Origin: Janthinobacterium tructae | GTDB lineage: Bacteria > Pseudomonadota > Gammaproteobacteria > Burkholderiales > Burkholderiaceae_D | Direction: 5' to 3' | Length of the DNA stretch: 64,000 nucleotides | Assembly: GCF_006517255.1 (NCBI RefSeq) | Contig: NZ_CP041185.1 | Coordinates: 3,906,001-3,970,000 of the forward strand | Notes under the pieces: model-generated | Told to the model about the DNA's origin: nothing | Seen by the model: only the letters and a program-made list of their open reading frames with translations | Database searches by the model: none | Program-made: the position numbers and the translations under genes | Shown here: positions 18,027 to 27,423 of the stretch, piece by piece | Position numbering within the stretch: position 1 is the first letter of the stretch | Layout: every line of letters begins with the position of its first letter

Positions 18027-19733
18027 ATGTCACTCACACAATTCAAAATCGGCACCCGTCTCGGAATCGGGTTTGCTGTCGTCCTCGGTCTGCTGGTGGC
18101 CGTCTTGCTCGTCGGCCTGTACTCCATGGGCCAACTGAGCGCACGCACCCACGACATCGTGGCCGACAAGAACGTCAAGATGGCCGCAGCCAACACCATG
18201 AGCGACAACGTGCGCAACATTACCCTGGCGATCACCAGCGTGGTGGTGGCGCCGACGGAAGCGCTGGTCCAGGCGGAACTGGCGAAAATCGGCGAAGCGC
18301 GCAAGAAATACGGCGCCGCCAAGGAAACCTTGCAAAAGAAAATCTCGACGGACAAGGAAACGGCGCTGATGGCCGAGCTGGACGCTGCCCTGAAATCGGG
18401 CGCACCGCTGAACAACAAGGTCATCGAGCTGCGCAATGCGGGCCAGACGGAAGAGGCGATCGCCTTTTTGACGCAGCAGGCGGCACCGAGCCTGAAGATC
18501 GTGCTGGGCGCGCTCGACAGCCTGGTGGCCTATGAAGCGCAGCAGGCGGCGCAGGCGGCGACGGATGCCGAAACGCTGAGCGCCAGCGCGCGCGCCTACA
18601 TGATTATCCTGGGCAGCGTGGCCGTGCTGCTGGGCGCTTTTGTTGCCTGGATCATCACGCGTTCGATCACCCACCCCATCAATGCGGCAGTGGCCGTGGC
18701 CGAAACCGTGGCGTCCGGCGACTTGTCGTCGCACATCGTCGTCAATTCCAGCGATGAAACGGGGCGCCTGCTGGGCGCCCTGAAAGCCATGAACGACAGT
18801 TTATTGGGCGTGGTGGCGCAAGTGCGCCATGGCACGGACGCGATCTCCACGGCGTCGAGCGAAATTGCCGCCGGCAACCTCGACCTGTCGTCCCGCACGG
18901 AAGAGCAAGCCAGTTCGCTGGAAGAAACGGCGTCGGCCATGGAAGAACTGACGTCCACCGTGAAACAGAACGCAGACAATGCGCGCCAGGCGAACCAGCT
19001 GGCGAAAAGCGCGTCGGAAGTGGCCGTGCGCGGCGGCAGCATCGTCTCGCAAGTGGTCGACACCATGGGCACCATCAACGAATCGTCGAAGAAAATCGTC
19101 GACATCATCGGCGTCATCGACGGCATCGCCTTCCAGACCAACATTCTTGCCTTGAACGCGGCCGTGGAAGCGGCGCGCGCAGGCGAGCAGGGCCGTGGCT
19201 TCGCCGTGGTGGCAACAGAGGTGCGCAATCTGGCACACCGCTCGGCCTCGGCCGCCAAGGAAATCAAGGAACTGATCGCCGCCTCGGTGGCCAACGTGGA
19301 CACGGGTTCGCGCCTCGTCAATGAAGCGGGCCAGACCATGGGCGACATCGTCGACAGCATCGTGCGCGTGACCGACATCATGGGAGAAATCACCTCCGCC
19401 ACGCACGAGCAGACCATCGGCATCGAGCAGATCAACATGGCCATTGCCCAGATGGATGAAGTGACGCAGCAAAACGCGGCCCTGGTGGAAGAAGCGGCAG
19501 CCGCCTCGCAAAGCATGCAGGAACAGGCGGGCGAACTGGCGCACGTGGTGGGCTTCTTCAAGACAGGCAACCATGTCGCCAGCGCAGCCAGGCCGACGCC
19601 TGTGCGCGCCACGCCGGCAGCGCCAGCCATCGCACGCCCCGCAGCCAAGCCCGCACCCGTGCGCAAAGCCGTGGCGGCCGCACCGGCACGCCGCGGCAAT
19701 GCTGGCGCCGAAAGCGAATGGGAAGAGTTTTAA
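18027..19733 (+). CDS. Methyl-accepting chemotaxis protein (second of three)
   Basis: A 568-residue inner-membrane chemoreceptor. Transmembrane helix one spans about 12-32, followed by a periplasmic four-helix-bundle sensor (about 35-185), transmembrane helix two (about 190-212), HAMP, and the coiled coil with the conserved [21 protein letters not shown] tip. The tail is Ala/Pro/Arg-rich and ends ESEWEEF, almost the same as the first receptor, suggesting both are methylated by the same tethered CheR. The two share their signalling halves closely but differ in the sensor. The ligand is unknown. A terminator follows directly. Confidence 0.92.
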   Translation: MSLTQFKIGTRLGIGFAVVLGLLVAVLLVGLYSMGQLSARTHDIVADKNVKMAAANTMSDNVRNITLAITSVVVAPTEALVQAELAKIGEARKKYGAAKETLQKKISTDKETALMAELDAALKSGAPLNNKVIELRNAGQTEEAIAFLTQQAAPSLKIVLGALDSLVAYEAQQAAQAATDAETLSASARAYMIILGSVAVLLGAFVAWIITRSITHPINAAVAVAETVASGDLSSHIVVNSSDETGRLLGALKAMNDSLLGVVAQVRHGTDAISTASSEIAAGNLDLSSRTEEQASSLEETASAMEELTSTVKQNADNARQANQLAKSASEVAVRGGSIVSQVVDTMGTINESSKKIVDIIGVIDGIAFQTNILALNAAVEAARAGEQGRGFAVVATEVRNLAHRSASAAKEIKELIAASVANVDTGSRLVNEAGQTMGDIVDSIVRVTDIMGEITSATHEQTIGIEQINMAIAQMDEVTQQNAALVEEAAAASQSMQEQAGELAHVVGFFKTGNHVASAARPTPVRATPAAPAIARPAAKPAPVRKAVAAAPARRGNAGAESEWEEF

Positions 19734-19760
19734 GTAATAGCAGCAAGCCCCAGACGTGTA

Positions 19761-19793
19761 AGCCAGGCAGGAAGTTGCTGCCTGGCTTTTTTT
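19761..19793 (+). terminator. Rho-independent terminator after chemoreceptor
   Basis: A perfect 10-bp stem (AGCCAGGCAG with CTGCCTGGCT) and a 7-base loop are followed by a run of T. It lies 28 bases after the chemoreceptor stop codon. Confidence 0.9.
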
Positions 19794-19907
19794 CGTCCGC
19801 AATCGCCACTTTTTTTGCGGCAAAGCCCGCGCAATAGGCGAAAGTGCAAAACACGCGGCGCGCATACCCTTTACAATCCTCGCTCGCTTTACAAAATATT
19901 GGTCATC

Positions 19908-22900
19908 ATGAATCAGGCAGAACAGCAGCGCCTCCTGGCTATCCTGGAGTATTGGCACAAGATCGAATTCTTTATCCCGTTTGACCTGAATCAAATCACG
20001 GACGTTGAAGACCAGTCCACCGTGCGTCTCCTGCACCGCGAACAGCTGGCGCAATTGCCGCTGCAGTTCGCCACGCAATGGCAAGTGCCTTCCGACCGCG
20101 AGATCGACGGCTTTTCGCTATTTCTCGGCGTGTTCGACAAGGCCGAAATCAACAAGGCTTGTCCGCCGGCCAACGGCCCGGAAAACATCGCCGACACAGA
20201 AAAAACAGAGCTGCTGGGACGCTCGTGCTTTGCCCGCCTGTCTCTCAATGCGCTGGGCGAGCCGCAGTTCGATCCCGTGTCCGTGTCGACGCTACCGTGG
20301 GCGCTGGGTCGCGCGCGCACGCCGGACTGGTCGGGCCTGAGCCTGGACGCCTTCAGCGACAGCCAGCTGGTGCTGCAAGACAGCTTGCGCAATTTCGCGG
20401 CAAGCCGCGCCCCGCAACAAGTGACGGACGAGGCGGGCAATGTCTCATCGCCCCTGTCCGGCATGGAAATCGCGGCCCTGGCCGACCTGCTGCGCGACTG
20501 GGCCGGTTTCCACCCGTCCGCCGGCCAGCCGCTGGCCGTGCTCGAATTGCGCACGCGCAAGAAACGCGTCACCGTGGCGGAAGGCGACCTGGCTGAGGCC
20601 AGCCAGAACCGCAGCCTGGACTTCGGCGACGCGGTGGAACCATCGATCGATATCCTCAACAGTTTTTATCTCGATGACCTGGAACAGATCATCCGCGCCG
20701 TGCGCGGCGGCAAGCTGCCCGCCACCGTCGCCGCCTACCTGACGCCGCTGGCGCAGGATGAGCGCATCGACCTGTACAGCCCGGCCGGACGCCAGGCGCT
20801 GGCCGCCATGCTCAATCCGGGCAATATGAACCGCGGGCACTGGCTGGAAGACGCCAGCTATGCCATGAGCCTGATGCAGCAGTTCGCCATCCATGGCGCG
20901 CGCACGGGCTTGAGCGAGCGCGGCATCTTTTCCGTCAACGGCCCGCCCGGCACGGGCAAGACGACCTTGTTGCGCGAATTATTCGCCGACAACATCGTGC
21001 GCCGCGCCAGCGTGCTGTCCTGCCTGGACCGCGCCGGCGATGCCTTCATCGGCAAGGTGGCCGTGGCCTTCGAAGGCGTGCGCGACCCCATCACCATCGC
21101 CCGCTTGCGGCCCGAACTGACGGGCTTTGAAATGGTCGTCGCCTCGTCGAACAATGCGGCGGTGGAAAACATTTCCGGTGATTTACCTAAGCCCAAGCAG
21201 CTGGGCAAGGAATGGGCGCGCACGCGTTACTTTGAAAGCGTGGCGCGCCGGGTCGTGGCCGACGGCAATGGCGCCAACCGCGCCCTGGCCGAACCAGAGG
21301 CGCCATGGGGCTTGATGTCCTGCGCGCTGGGCAATAGCGCGAACCGCCGCCGCTTCGTCAGCAATTTCTATGACGACGACTGGGACAAAACCACGGCGCG
21401 CAAGACGCCGAACGCACAGAATATCCGCCAATGGCTGGCCAGCTACCAGGGCGTCAGCTTCGCCCAGGCGGCGCGCGAGTTTCGCGAGACGGAACACGTG
21501 GTGGAAAAGGCCCTGGCCGAACACGCCCAATATGCAGCCCTGTGGCAAGCCGTGGGCACTTGCACGGAAGCCGACTTCATTGAGGCCAGCCAGCAGGCGC
21601 TGATCGCTGCGGAGCAAGAGATGGATGCGGCGAATGGGGCCCTGTCCGGCGCGCTGGCGCAGCAAGACACCCTGCTCGCCAGCAAGAAGGAATTGCTGGA
21701 AGAGGAACGCCTGGTGGCGCTGACGCAACCCGGCTTTTTCGCCCGCCTGTTCCGCACGGCCCCGGCGCGTGCCTTCAAGGACGCCGTCATCGCCAATGCC
21801 GAGGCGCAGCGCCAGGCCGCGCGCGACGTGTCCGCCATCAAGCTGCTGCTGAAGGGCGAGCTGGAACCGCGCTGCGAGCGCGCCCGCAACAGCCTGCACA
21901 TCGCCCTGCGCACGGCGCAGTCGCGCCAGCGCGAATGGGATGACAGCACGGAACTGCTGCGCCGCGCGCGCATGCGTTTCCCCACCATCATCGCCCCGGC
22001 CACCCTGGACGAGCTGGACGGCGACGCGCTGCAAATTGGCGGCCTGTGGCATGAACCGGCGCTGGCGCGCCTGCGCTCGCGCCTGTTCGCCAAGGCCCTG
22101 GCCCTGCACGAAGCGTGGCTGGCGGAAGTGGCGAAGAAGGGCGGTCCCGGCTTTGGCGGCAACTTGCTGGCCGTATCGAAATTGCTGAAAAACAAGCGCG
22201 CCTACGACCAGTCGCACATCGCCATGGTCTGGCACAGCCTGTTCATGGTGGTGCCTGTCGTGTCGACCACGTTCGCCTCGTTCGCGCGCCAGTTCCAGGG
22301 CATGGGTCCGGAATCGCTGGGCTGGCTGTTCATCGATGAAGCGGGCCAGGCCGTGCCGCAGGCGGCGCTGGGCAGCCTGTGGCGCGCAAAACGTGCTGTC
22401 GTCGTGGGCGACCCGCTGCAGATCGAACCCGTGTTCACAGTGCCTGGCCGCCTCGTGCAAACTTTGTCCGCCCTGTCGCCGCATACGCAGGATGGCAGTT
22501 ACGCGCCGACAAGCGTTTCCGTGCAGACACTGGCCGACAAGGCCAACCGTTATGGCGCGCATGTCGGCGCCGGCAGCGCCCAGCCGCTGTGGATAGGCAG
22601 CCCCTTGCGCGTGCACCGCCGCTGCGTGGAGCCGATGTTTTCGCTGGCCAATAGCATTGCCTATGAAGACAAGATGGTCTACGGGCTAACAGACCGCACG
22701 CCGCCGGCCGGCGCGCGCGGCCTGACGCGGGGACCCAGCCGCTGGATCGACGCTCTTGGTCCCGTCAGCTACAAGCAGGTGGTGCCCGTGCAGCTCGATT
22801 TCGTGCTGGAAGTGCTGCTGAAACTGTATCGCCGCGACGGCAAGCTGCCCGACATGTATGTCATTACGCCGTTCAAGGCCGTGCGCAACGAATTGCGCTC

Positions 22901-23246
22901 GCGCATCATCGACCTGGACTGGGACCGCTGCCTCGGTTACGGCAAGGCACCGACGGCGCGCGAATTGCGTCAATGGAGTAACCAGATGGTCGGCACCGTG
23001 CACACCTTCCAGGGCAAGGAACAAAGCGTGGTGATGCTGGTCCTGGGCGCCGACGACAGCACGGCCGGCGCCGCGCAATGGGCGGCGGCCACGCCGAACC
23101 TGCTCAACGTGGCCCTGACGCGCGCGCAACACTATGTGTACGTCGTCGGCAACCCCTTGCTGTGGGGACAGTTGCCGCACTTTGCACCCGCCTGCGCGCA
23201 ATTGCCGCATACGGGCATGCATGAGTTTTTGGTGGAAATGGGGTAG
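19908..23246 (+). CDS. Large superfamily 1 (UPF1/DNA2-like) helicase
   Basis: A 1112-residue nucleic-acid helicase. Residues 1-330 form an N-terminal region I do not recognise. Walker A (GPPGTGKTT) is at 345-353, Walker B (FIDEAGQ) near 808-814, motif V (TFQGKEQSVVML) near 1034, and motif VI (NVALTRAQH) near 1066, matching AAA_11/AAA_12 architecture. About 460 residues separate Walker A from Walker B, much more than in UPF1. The insert contains a charged, heptad-like coiled coil at about 570-700. The ATG at 19908 is the first Met before recognisable sequence. It is a solitary gene between a terminator and a long hairpin. An RNA/DNA repair or defence role is inference only. Confidence 0.82.
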   Translation: MNQAEQQRLLAILEYWHKIEFFIPFDLNQITDVEDQSTVRLLHREQLAQLPLQFATQWQVPSDREIDGFSLFLGVFDKAEINKACPPANGPENIADTEKTELLGRSCFARLSLNALGEPQFDPVSVSTLPWALGRARTPDWSGLSLDAFSDSQLVLQDSLRNFAASRAPQQVTDEAGNVSSPLSGMEIAALADLLRDWAGFHPSAGQPLAVLELRTRKKRVTVAEGDLAEASQNRSLDFGDAVEPSIDILNSFYLDDLEQIIRAVRGGKLPATVAAYLTPLAQDERIDLYSPAGRQALAAMLNPGNMNRGHWLEDASYAMSLMQQFAIHGARTGLSERGIFSVNGPPGTGKTTLLRELFADNIVRRASVLSCLDRAGDAFIGKVAVAFEGVRDPITIARLRPELTGFEMVVASSNNAAVENISGDLPKPKQLGKEWARTRYFESVARRVVADGNGANRALAEPEAPWGLMSCALGNSANRRRFVSNFYDDDWDKTTARKTPNAQNIRQWLASYQGVSFAQAAREFRETEHVVEKALAEHAQYAALWQAVGTCTEADFIEASQQALIAAEQEMDAANGALSGALAQQDTLLASKKELLEEERLVALTQPGFFARLFRTAPARAFKDAVIANAEAQRQAARDVSAIKLLLKGELEPRCERARNSLHIALRTAQSRQREWDDSTELLRRARMRFPTIIAPATLDELDGDALQIGGLWHEPALARLRSRLFAKALALHEAWLAEVAKKGGPGFGGNLLAVSKLLKNKRAYDQSHIAMVWHSLFMVVPVVSTTFASFARQFQGMGPESLGWLFIDEAGQAVPQAALGSLWRAKRAVVVGDPLQIEPVFTVPGRLVQTLSALSPHTQDGSYAPTSVSVQTLADKANRYGAHVGAGSAQPLWIGSPLRVHRRCVEPMFSLANSIAYEDKMVYGLTDRTPPAGARGLTRGPSRWIDALGPVSYKQVVPVQLDFVLEVLLKLYRRDGKLPDMYVITPFKAVRNELRSRIIDLDWDRCLGYGKAPTARELRQWSNQMVGTVHTFQGKEQSVVMLVLGADDSTAGAAQWAAATPNLLNVALTRAQHYVYVVGNPLLWGQLPHFAPACAQLPHTGMHEFLVEMG

Positions 23247-23368
23247 AACACCTGATCAAACCTACTGCGCGTCGGTATAGGTGGTCTGCGATGCTCACTG
23301 TGCGTAAAGCACAGTTCCGCTTCTCAACCACCTCTCCCTTCCGCTCGCTACGGTTTTATCAGGTATTC
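23246..23368. repeat. Long nested inverted repeat between convergent genes
   Basis: The whole gap between the helicase stop and the kinase stop can fold as one nested hairpin. The outer arms, 23246-23262 and 23352-23368, match at 15 of 17 positions. The inner arms are AGGTGGT (23279-23285) with ACCACCT (23327-23333), and the tip is ACTGTGC (23297-23303) with GCACAGT (23309-23315) around a GTAAA loop. There is no long T run. It may be a bidirectional terminator, a REP/BIME-like repeat or a miniature element. Confidence 0.7.
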
Positions 23369-24768
23369 TCAGCGGGGAAAACAAGAGTAAACGTCGTGGC
23401 AGCCGCGTCGGATGCGACTGTCGCGCTGCCGCCGTGCAATTGCAGGATGGCCGTGACGATGGCCAGCCCTAATCCTGTGGAAGCGGCCGAGTCGCTGCGG
23501 GCCGGGTCGGCGCGGTAAAAACGCTCGAACAGGTGGGGCAAATGGCGCGCGGGGATGGCCGTCCCCAGATTGGTGACGCTGAGTTCCATGCCCGCGCCCG
23601 TTTGATGCGAACGCAATATGATCGTGCTGCCCGGCGCCGCATGGCGGATCGCATTCGACAGCAAATTGCCCAGCGCGCGGCGCAGCAGTTGCGGCTCGGC
23701 CGTCACATTGCCGCTGCCGTGACAGGCCAGCGCCAGCTCGCGCTCTTCGGCCAGGCCTTCAAAGAAATCGGCCAGGCGCAAAAACTCGTCCTGCACGGGC
23801 AAGGTCTGCTTGACGAGCACCATTTCATCCTGCTGCGCGCGCGCCAGAAACAGCATGCTGTCGATCATGCGCGACAGCCGTTCCAGCTCTTCCACATTCG
23901 ACGACACCAGCTGTTCATACTCTTGCGCACTACGGGGGCGGGCCAGCATGACCTGGCTTTGCCCCAGCAGATTGGTGACGGGCGTGCGAAATTCATGCGC
24001 CAGGTCGGCGGAAAACTGCGACAGTCGCGCATAGCCTTCCTGCAGCCGTGCCAGCATGGCGTTCAAGGCCTGGATCAGGGGCAGCAATTCCGTGGGCGCA
24101 TCACGCGCCTCCAGTTGCTGGCCCAGCTTGCCGGGCCGCACCAGGGCCGCATGGGCGGCAATATTGCGCAGCGGACGCAATCCCCGCAGCAGCATCACGC
24201 TGGCCAGCAAGGCCGCCACCAGCGCGCTGATGGCAACCGACACGACGATCTGCCAACGGTAGGCGGCAAACATGGCCGTGCGGTCGCCGTAGACGCGGGC
24301 CACGGAAATGTCGGCCATCTGCGCCGGGTCGCCGATGCGCGCGCTCGCCGCCACCACCCTGGCCGGATAGCCGTCGCGGCTGGTCCAGCTGGCGATATCG
24401 TTGGCCGTGACGGGCGCATCGACGGCCACGGGAACAGCATGCGCCACCGTCTCGCCATGCGGATTGACATCGATCAAACGCGTGCCATCGGCGCGCACGA
24501 TGCGCACCAGGGAATTCTCTTGCCCGCTCATGGTGTCGCGAAAATACTGGGGCCGCTCGCGGATGATGTCGAGGGTGCCCGCATTGCCCAGCAGTTGCTG
24601 GATCTGCCGCAATTTTCCCAGCAACAAAATGTCGTCGCGGCGCTCGATTTCCGCGACGAATGAACGGTATAAATGCATGCCCAGCCCGGCCGACACGAGC
24701 GCCACGATCAGCACGAAGACGAGCGTGACGCGCAGGGTCAGCGAGCGGCGCAGTTGCCCCAGCTTCAT
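23359..24768 (-). CDS. Sensor histidine kinase, HprS/CusS type
   Basis: A 469-residue inner-membrane kinase of the heavy-metal sensor family (CusS, HprS/YedV). It has transmembrane helices near 12-35 and 165-190 flanking a periplasmic sensor, then HAMP. The phospho-acceptor motif HEFRTP lies near residue 256, the N box ([10 protein letters not shown]) near 367 and the G box (GLGLAIV) near 431. The ATG overlaps the stop of the response regulator gene by four bases (24765-24768), so the pair is coupled. The genes divergent from it, a GlcG/HbpS-like protein and a HiuH homologue, resemble the hprRS-hiuH arrangement of E. coli more than a copper efflux operon. The signal is inferred to be oxidant or metal stress. 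Confidence 0.88.
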   Translation of the reverse strand: MKLGQLRRSLTLRVTLVFVLIVALVSAGLGMHLYRSFVAEIERRDDILLLGKLRQIQQLLGNAGTLDIIRERPQYFRDTMSGQENSLVRIVRADGTRLIDVNPHGETVAHAVPVAVDAPVTANDIASWTSRDGYPARVVAASARIGDPAQMADISVARVYGDRTAMFAAYRWQIVVSVAISALVAALLASVMLLRGLRPLRNIAAHAALVRPGKLGQQLEARDAPTELLPLIQALNAMLARLQEGYARLSQFSADLAHEFRTPVTNLLGQSQVMLARPRSAQEYEQLVSSNVEELERLSRMIDSMLFLARAQQDEMVLVKQTLPVQDEFLRLADFFEGLAEERELALACHGSGNVTAEPQLLRRALGNLLSNAIRHAAPGSTIILRSHQTGAGMELSVTNLGTAIPARHLPHLFERFYRADPARSDSAASTGLGLAIVTAILQLHGGSATVASDAAATTFTLVFPAENT

Positions 24769-25475
24769 GCTGCGGCGCCGTTGTCGGGATTGGATGGCGC
24801 GCGCAATTCGCAGACATAGCCCATGCCCCGCAAGGTGTGGATCAGCTTGGGTTCGAACGGGTCGTCGAGCTTGCTGCGCAGGCGGCGGATGGCCGCGTCG
24901 ATGACGTTGGTGTCGCTCTCAAAATTGATGTCCCACACTTGCGAGGCGATGATGGAACGTGACAGCACCTCGCCCTGGCGCCGCGCCAGTAAATGCAGCA
25001 AGCCGAATTCCTTGGCCGTCAGGGTGATGCGCTGCCCTTGCCGGCTGACCTTGCGTTTCATCACGTCGATTTCCATGTCGCCGATGCGGATCACGTCATC
25101 TTCACGCGGTGGCCCGCGCCGCAGCAGGGTGCGGATGCGCGCCACCAGTTCGGCAAACGCGAACGGTTTCACCAGGTAATCGTCGGCGCCCAGTTCCAGC
25201 CCTTTCACCCGGTCCTGCACTTCGTCGCGCGCGGTCAGGAAGATCACGGGCACGTCCGCGCCGCCTTCCTGCAGCCGCAGCGCGCGCAGCACTTGCCAGC
25301 CGTCCATGATGGGCAGCATGACGTCGAGCACGATCAAGTCGGGCGCGTCCGAACTCGCCATGTGCAGGCCGTCGCGACCATTGCGCGCCAGGCTCACCGT
25401 GAAGCCGGACTCGGCCAGGCCACGCAGCAAATAGTCGCCCGTCTTCGGTTCGTCTTCAATCACGAGGATGCGCAT
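24765..25475 (-). CDS. Response regulator, HprR/CusR (OmpR) type
   Basis: A 236-residue regulator with a receiver domain (acidic pocket E7-D8, phospho-acceptor D51 in VLDVMLP, conserved Lys in VKPFAFAEL) and an OmpR/PhoB winged helix from about 130. Its DNA-binding part contains [33 protein letters not shown], typical of heavy-metal response regulators. It is the first gene of the coupled kinase operon and is divergent, over 139 bases, from the secreted heme-binding-like and hydroxyisourate hydrolase genes, its most likely targets. Confidence 0.9.
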   Translation of the reverse strand: MRILVIEDEPKTGDYLLRGLAESGFTVSLARNGRDGLHMASSDAPDLIVLDVMLPIMDGWQVLRALRLQEGGADVPVIFLTARDEVQDRVKGLELGADDYLVKPFAFAELVARIRTLLRRGPPREDDVIRIGDMEIDVMKRKVSRQGQRITLTAKEFGLLHLLARRQGEVLSRSIIASQVWDINFESDTNVIDAAIRRLRSKLDDPFEPKLIHTLRGMGYVCELRAPSNPDNGAAA

Positions 25476-25614
25476 GGCCGCTTTCTAAGGGGAAGATAAA
25501 ACCATTTTACGCTCGGAGACGGGGCGCGCGGATGATAAAAATGTCATGCGGCGATCATCTTCTCGTAGGGCAACACTGGCCATACTGGCGTCACTTTATT
25601 CAACGGACCGCCCC

Positions 25615-26109
25615 ATGAAAACCCTGTTACTCGGCAGTACCCTGCTGTGCCTGCTGGCCAGCCCCGCCCACGCCCAGCTGCGCAAGGTCGATGAGCTTTC
25701 TCTGGCAGCGGCCAACAAGCTGGCCGATGCAGCCATGGCCGCTTGCCAGGCGCAAGGACGGCACATCGTCGTCACCGTACTGGACCGTGGCGGCAATGTC
25801 GTGACCGTGCGGCGCGCCGATGGCGTCGGCCCGCACAACACGGAGGCCAGCCGGCGCAAGGCCTACACGGCCCTGTCGACGAAAAACGATACCCAGGCAC
25901 TGGCCGTGGCCGCGCGCGGCAATCCCGACATGGCCAATTTGACGACACTGCCGGAACTGTTGCTGCTGGGCGGCGGCCTGCCCTTGCGAGCCAGGGGCGA
26001 AGTGGTCGGCGCCATCGGCGTCGCCGGCGGCGGTGGCGCCCTGCAAGACCGGGCCTGCGCCCATGCCGCCCTGGCGGCCATTCCAGAACTCGATTCCCCC
26101 ACCCTTTGA
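25615..26109 (+). CDS. Secreted GlcG/HbpS-like heme-binding protein
   Basis: A 164-residue protein with a clear signal peptide (MKTLLLGSTLLCLLASPAHA). It is followed by a GlcG/HbpS domain with the characteristic VTVLDRGGNVVTVRRADG stretch, the S-x-x-KA-x-TA segment and the glycine-rich end (LPLRARGEVVGAIGVAGGGG). In Streptomyces, HbpS is an exported heme-binding protein that modulates a neighbouring sensor kinase. Here the gene is divergent from a two-component system, and the same relation is plausible but unproven. The ATG at 25615 is the natural start of the signal peptide. HiuH follows eight bases later, so the two are cotranscribed. Confidence 0.83.
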   Translation: MKTLLLGSTLLCLLASPAHAQLRKVDELSLAAANKLADAAMAACQAQGRHIVVTVLDRGGNVVTVRRADGVGPHNTEASRRKAYTALSTKNDTQALAVAARGNPDMANLTTLPELLLLGGGLPLRARGEVVGAIGVAGGGGALQDRACAHAALAAIPELDSPTL

Positions 26110-26117
26110 AAGAGACA

Positions 26118-26531
26118 ATGATGACCTACCTGAAGAAAATCACCGCCACCCTGGCCTTCGCCAGCCTGTCCGGCATGGCCCTGGCCGCCGCCAATCCCTT
26201 GAGCGTGCACATCCTCGACCTGCAGAGCGGCCAGCCGACGGCGGGCGTGACGGTCACCCTGGAGCAAAAGAAGGACAATGACTGGAAACAATTAAGCAGT
26301 GGCGTGACGAATGCGCAGGGGCGCATCGCGGCCATGTATCCGCTCGATGCCCCCATGCAGGCGGGCGACTACCGCATCGTGTTTAAAACAGGCGAACACT
26401 ATGCGCGCCTGAAACAGGAAACCTTCTTCCCGGAAATTCCCGTGCAATTCCACGTGGAAAAGACTGACCAGCACTATCACATTCCCCTGCTGCTCAGCCC
26501 TTTCGGCTTTTCCACGTATCGGGGTAACTGA
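26118..26531 (+). CDS. hiuH: Periplasmic 5-hydroxyisourate hydrolase (transthyretin-like)
   Basis: It hydrolyses 5-hydroxyisourate, the product of urate oxidation. The protein has 137 residues with a signal peptide ending near ALAAA, as in E. coli HiuH (YedX). Conserved catalytic-type features include the His in LSVHILDLQSGQPTAGV near the start of the mature protein and the His in DQHYHIPLLLSPFGFSTYRG near the end. The family ends in YRGS or YRGT; here the last residues are YRGN. No other purine-degradation gene is nearby. Adjacency to an HprRS-like system suggests stress control. Two ATG codons (26118, 26121) follow AGAGA. Confidence 0.85.
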   Translation: MMTYLKKITATLAFASLSGMALAAANPLSVHILDLQSGQPTAGVTVTLEQKKDNDWKQLSSGVTNAQGRIAAMYPLDAPMQAGDYRIVFKTGEHYARLKQETFFPEIPVQFHVEKTDQHYHIPLLLSPFGFSTYRGN

Positions 26532-26545
26532 GTGGGAACGGCAAC

Positions 26546-27244
26546 TTAGCCCAGCGTTTTCGCCGTCTGTCCGAACAGCACGCTTTTCGCATCGCCGCTG
26601 ACGGTGGGCTGCACGTTGATTTCGGCCGCACGCGCATACGCGCGCACGGTGGCGGGACGGGCGGCAATGGCCGCGAACCAGCGCGCCAGGTGCGGAAAAT
26701 CTTCCAGCTTCTGGCGCTGGCGCGCGTGCGGCACGATCCACGGATAAATCGCCATGTCGGCGATGGAATACGTGTCGCCGGCAACGAATTCGCGGTCGGC
26801 CAGGCGCTTGTTCAGCACGCCGTACAGGCGATTCGTTTCATTGACGTAACGCGTGATGGCGTACTCGATGGGCTCGGGCGCATATTGCACGAAATGGTGA
26901 TTTTGCCCGGCCATGGGGCCAAGCCCGCCCATTTGCCAGAACAGCCATTGCATGACTTCGGCGCGGCCGCGCACGTCCGCCGGCAGGAACTGCCCGCTTT
27001 TCTCGGCCAGGTATTGCAAAATCGCCCCCGACTCGAACAGGGACAGGGGCGCGCCGCCATCTTCCGGAGCCTGGTCGACGATGGCGGGGATGCGGTTGTT
27101 GGGCGCGATGGCAAGAAACTCGGGCTTGAACTGCTCGCCCTTGCCGATGTGTACGGGAATGATGTTGTAGGGGATGCCCGCTTCTTCCAGGAACATCGTC
27201 ACCTTGTGCCCGTTGGGCGTGGTCCAGTAATACAGGTCGATCAT
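26546..27244 (-). CDS. yfcG: Glutathione S-transferase-like disulfide-bond oxidoreductase
   Basis: A 232-residue cytoplasmic GST-superfamily protein closely resembling E. coli YfcG, a Nu-class enzyme with disulfide reductase activity. The N-terminal thioredoxin-like domain has the TTPNGHKVTMFLEE motif with the active-site Thr/Asn and the LFESGAILQYLAEK glutathione site. The helical C-terminal domain carries LFWQMGGLGPMAGQNHHF, a YfcG hallmark. It converges with the hiuH operon with a 14-base gap and starts at the ATG at 27244. Confidence 0.9.
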   Translation of the reverse strand: MIDLYYWTTPNGHKVTMFLEEAGIPYNIIPVHIGKGEQFKPEFLAIAPNNRIPAIVDQAPEDGGAPLSLFESGAILQYLAEKSGQFLPADVRGRAEVMQWLFWQMGGLGPMAGQNHHFVQYAPEPIEYAITRYVNETNRLYGVLNKRLADREFVAGDTYSIADMAIYPWIVPHARQRQKLEDFPHLARWFAAIAARPATVRAYARAAEINVQPTVSGDAKSVLFGQTAKTLG

Positions 27245-27423
27245 CGTCGTCTTTCAGCTCGTTGGCATGGGGAGGGCGTAACTATTGTCGCGCCGCAACT
27301 GGTGTGCATGGATATAATGCCACGTAAGCGAAAAACAAGACGGCACCCAGGCGGCGCAAGCTTTCACTCGCCCCGTCACGCAGACATCCCGACATTCCAG
27401 AGCACAAACAAAGAAAGCCGACC

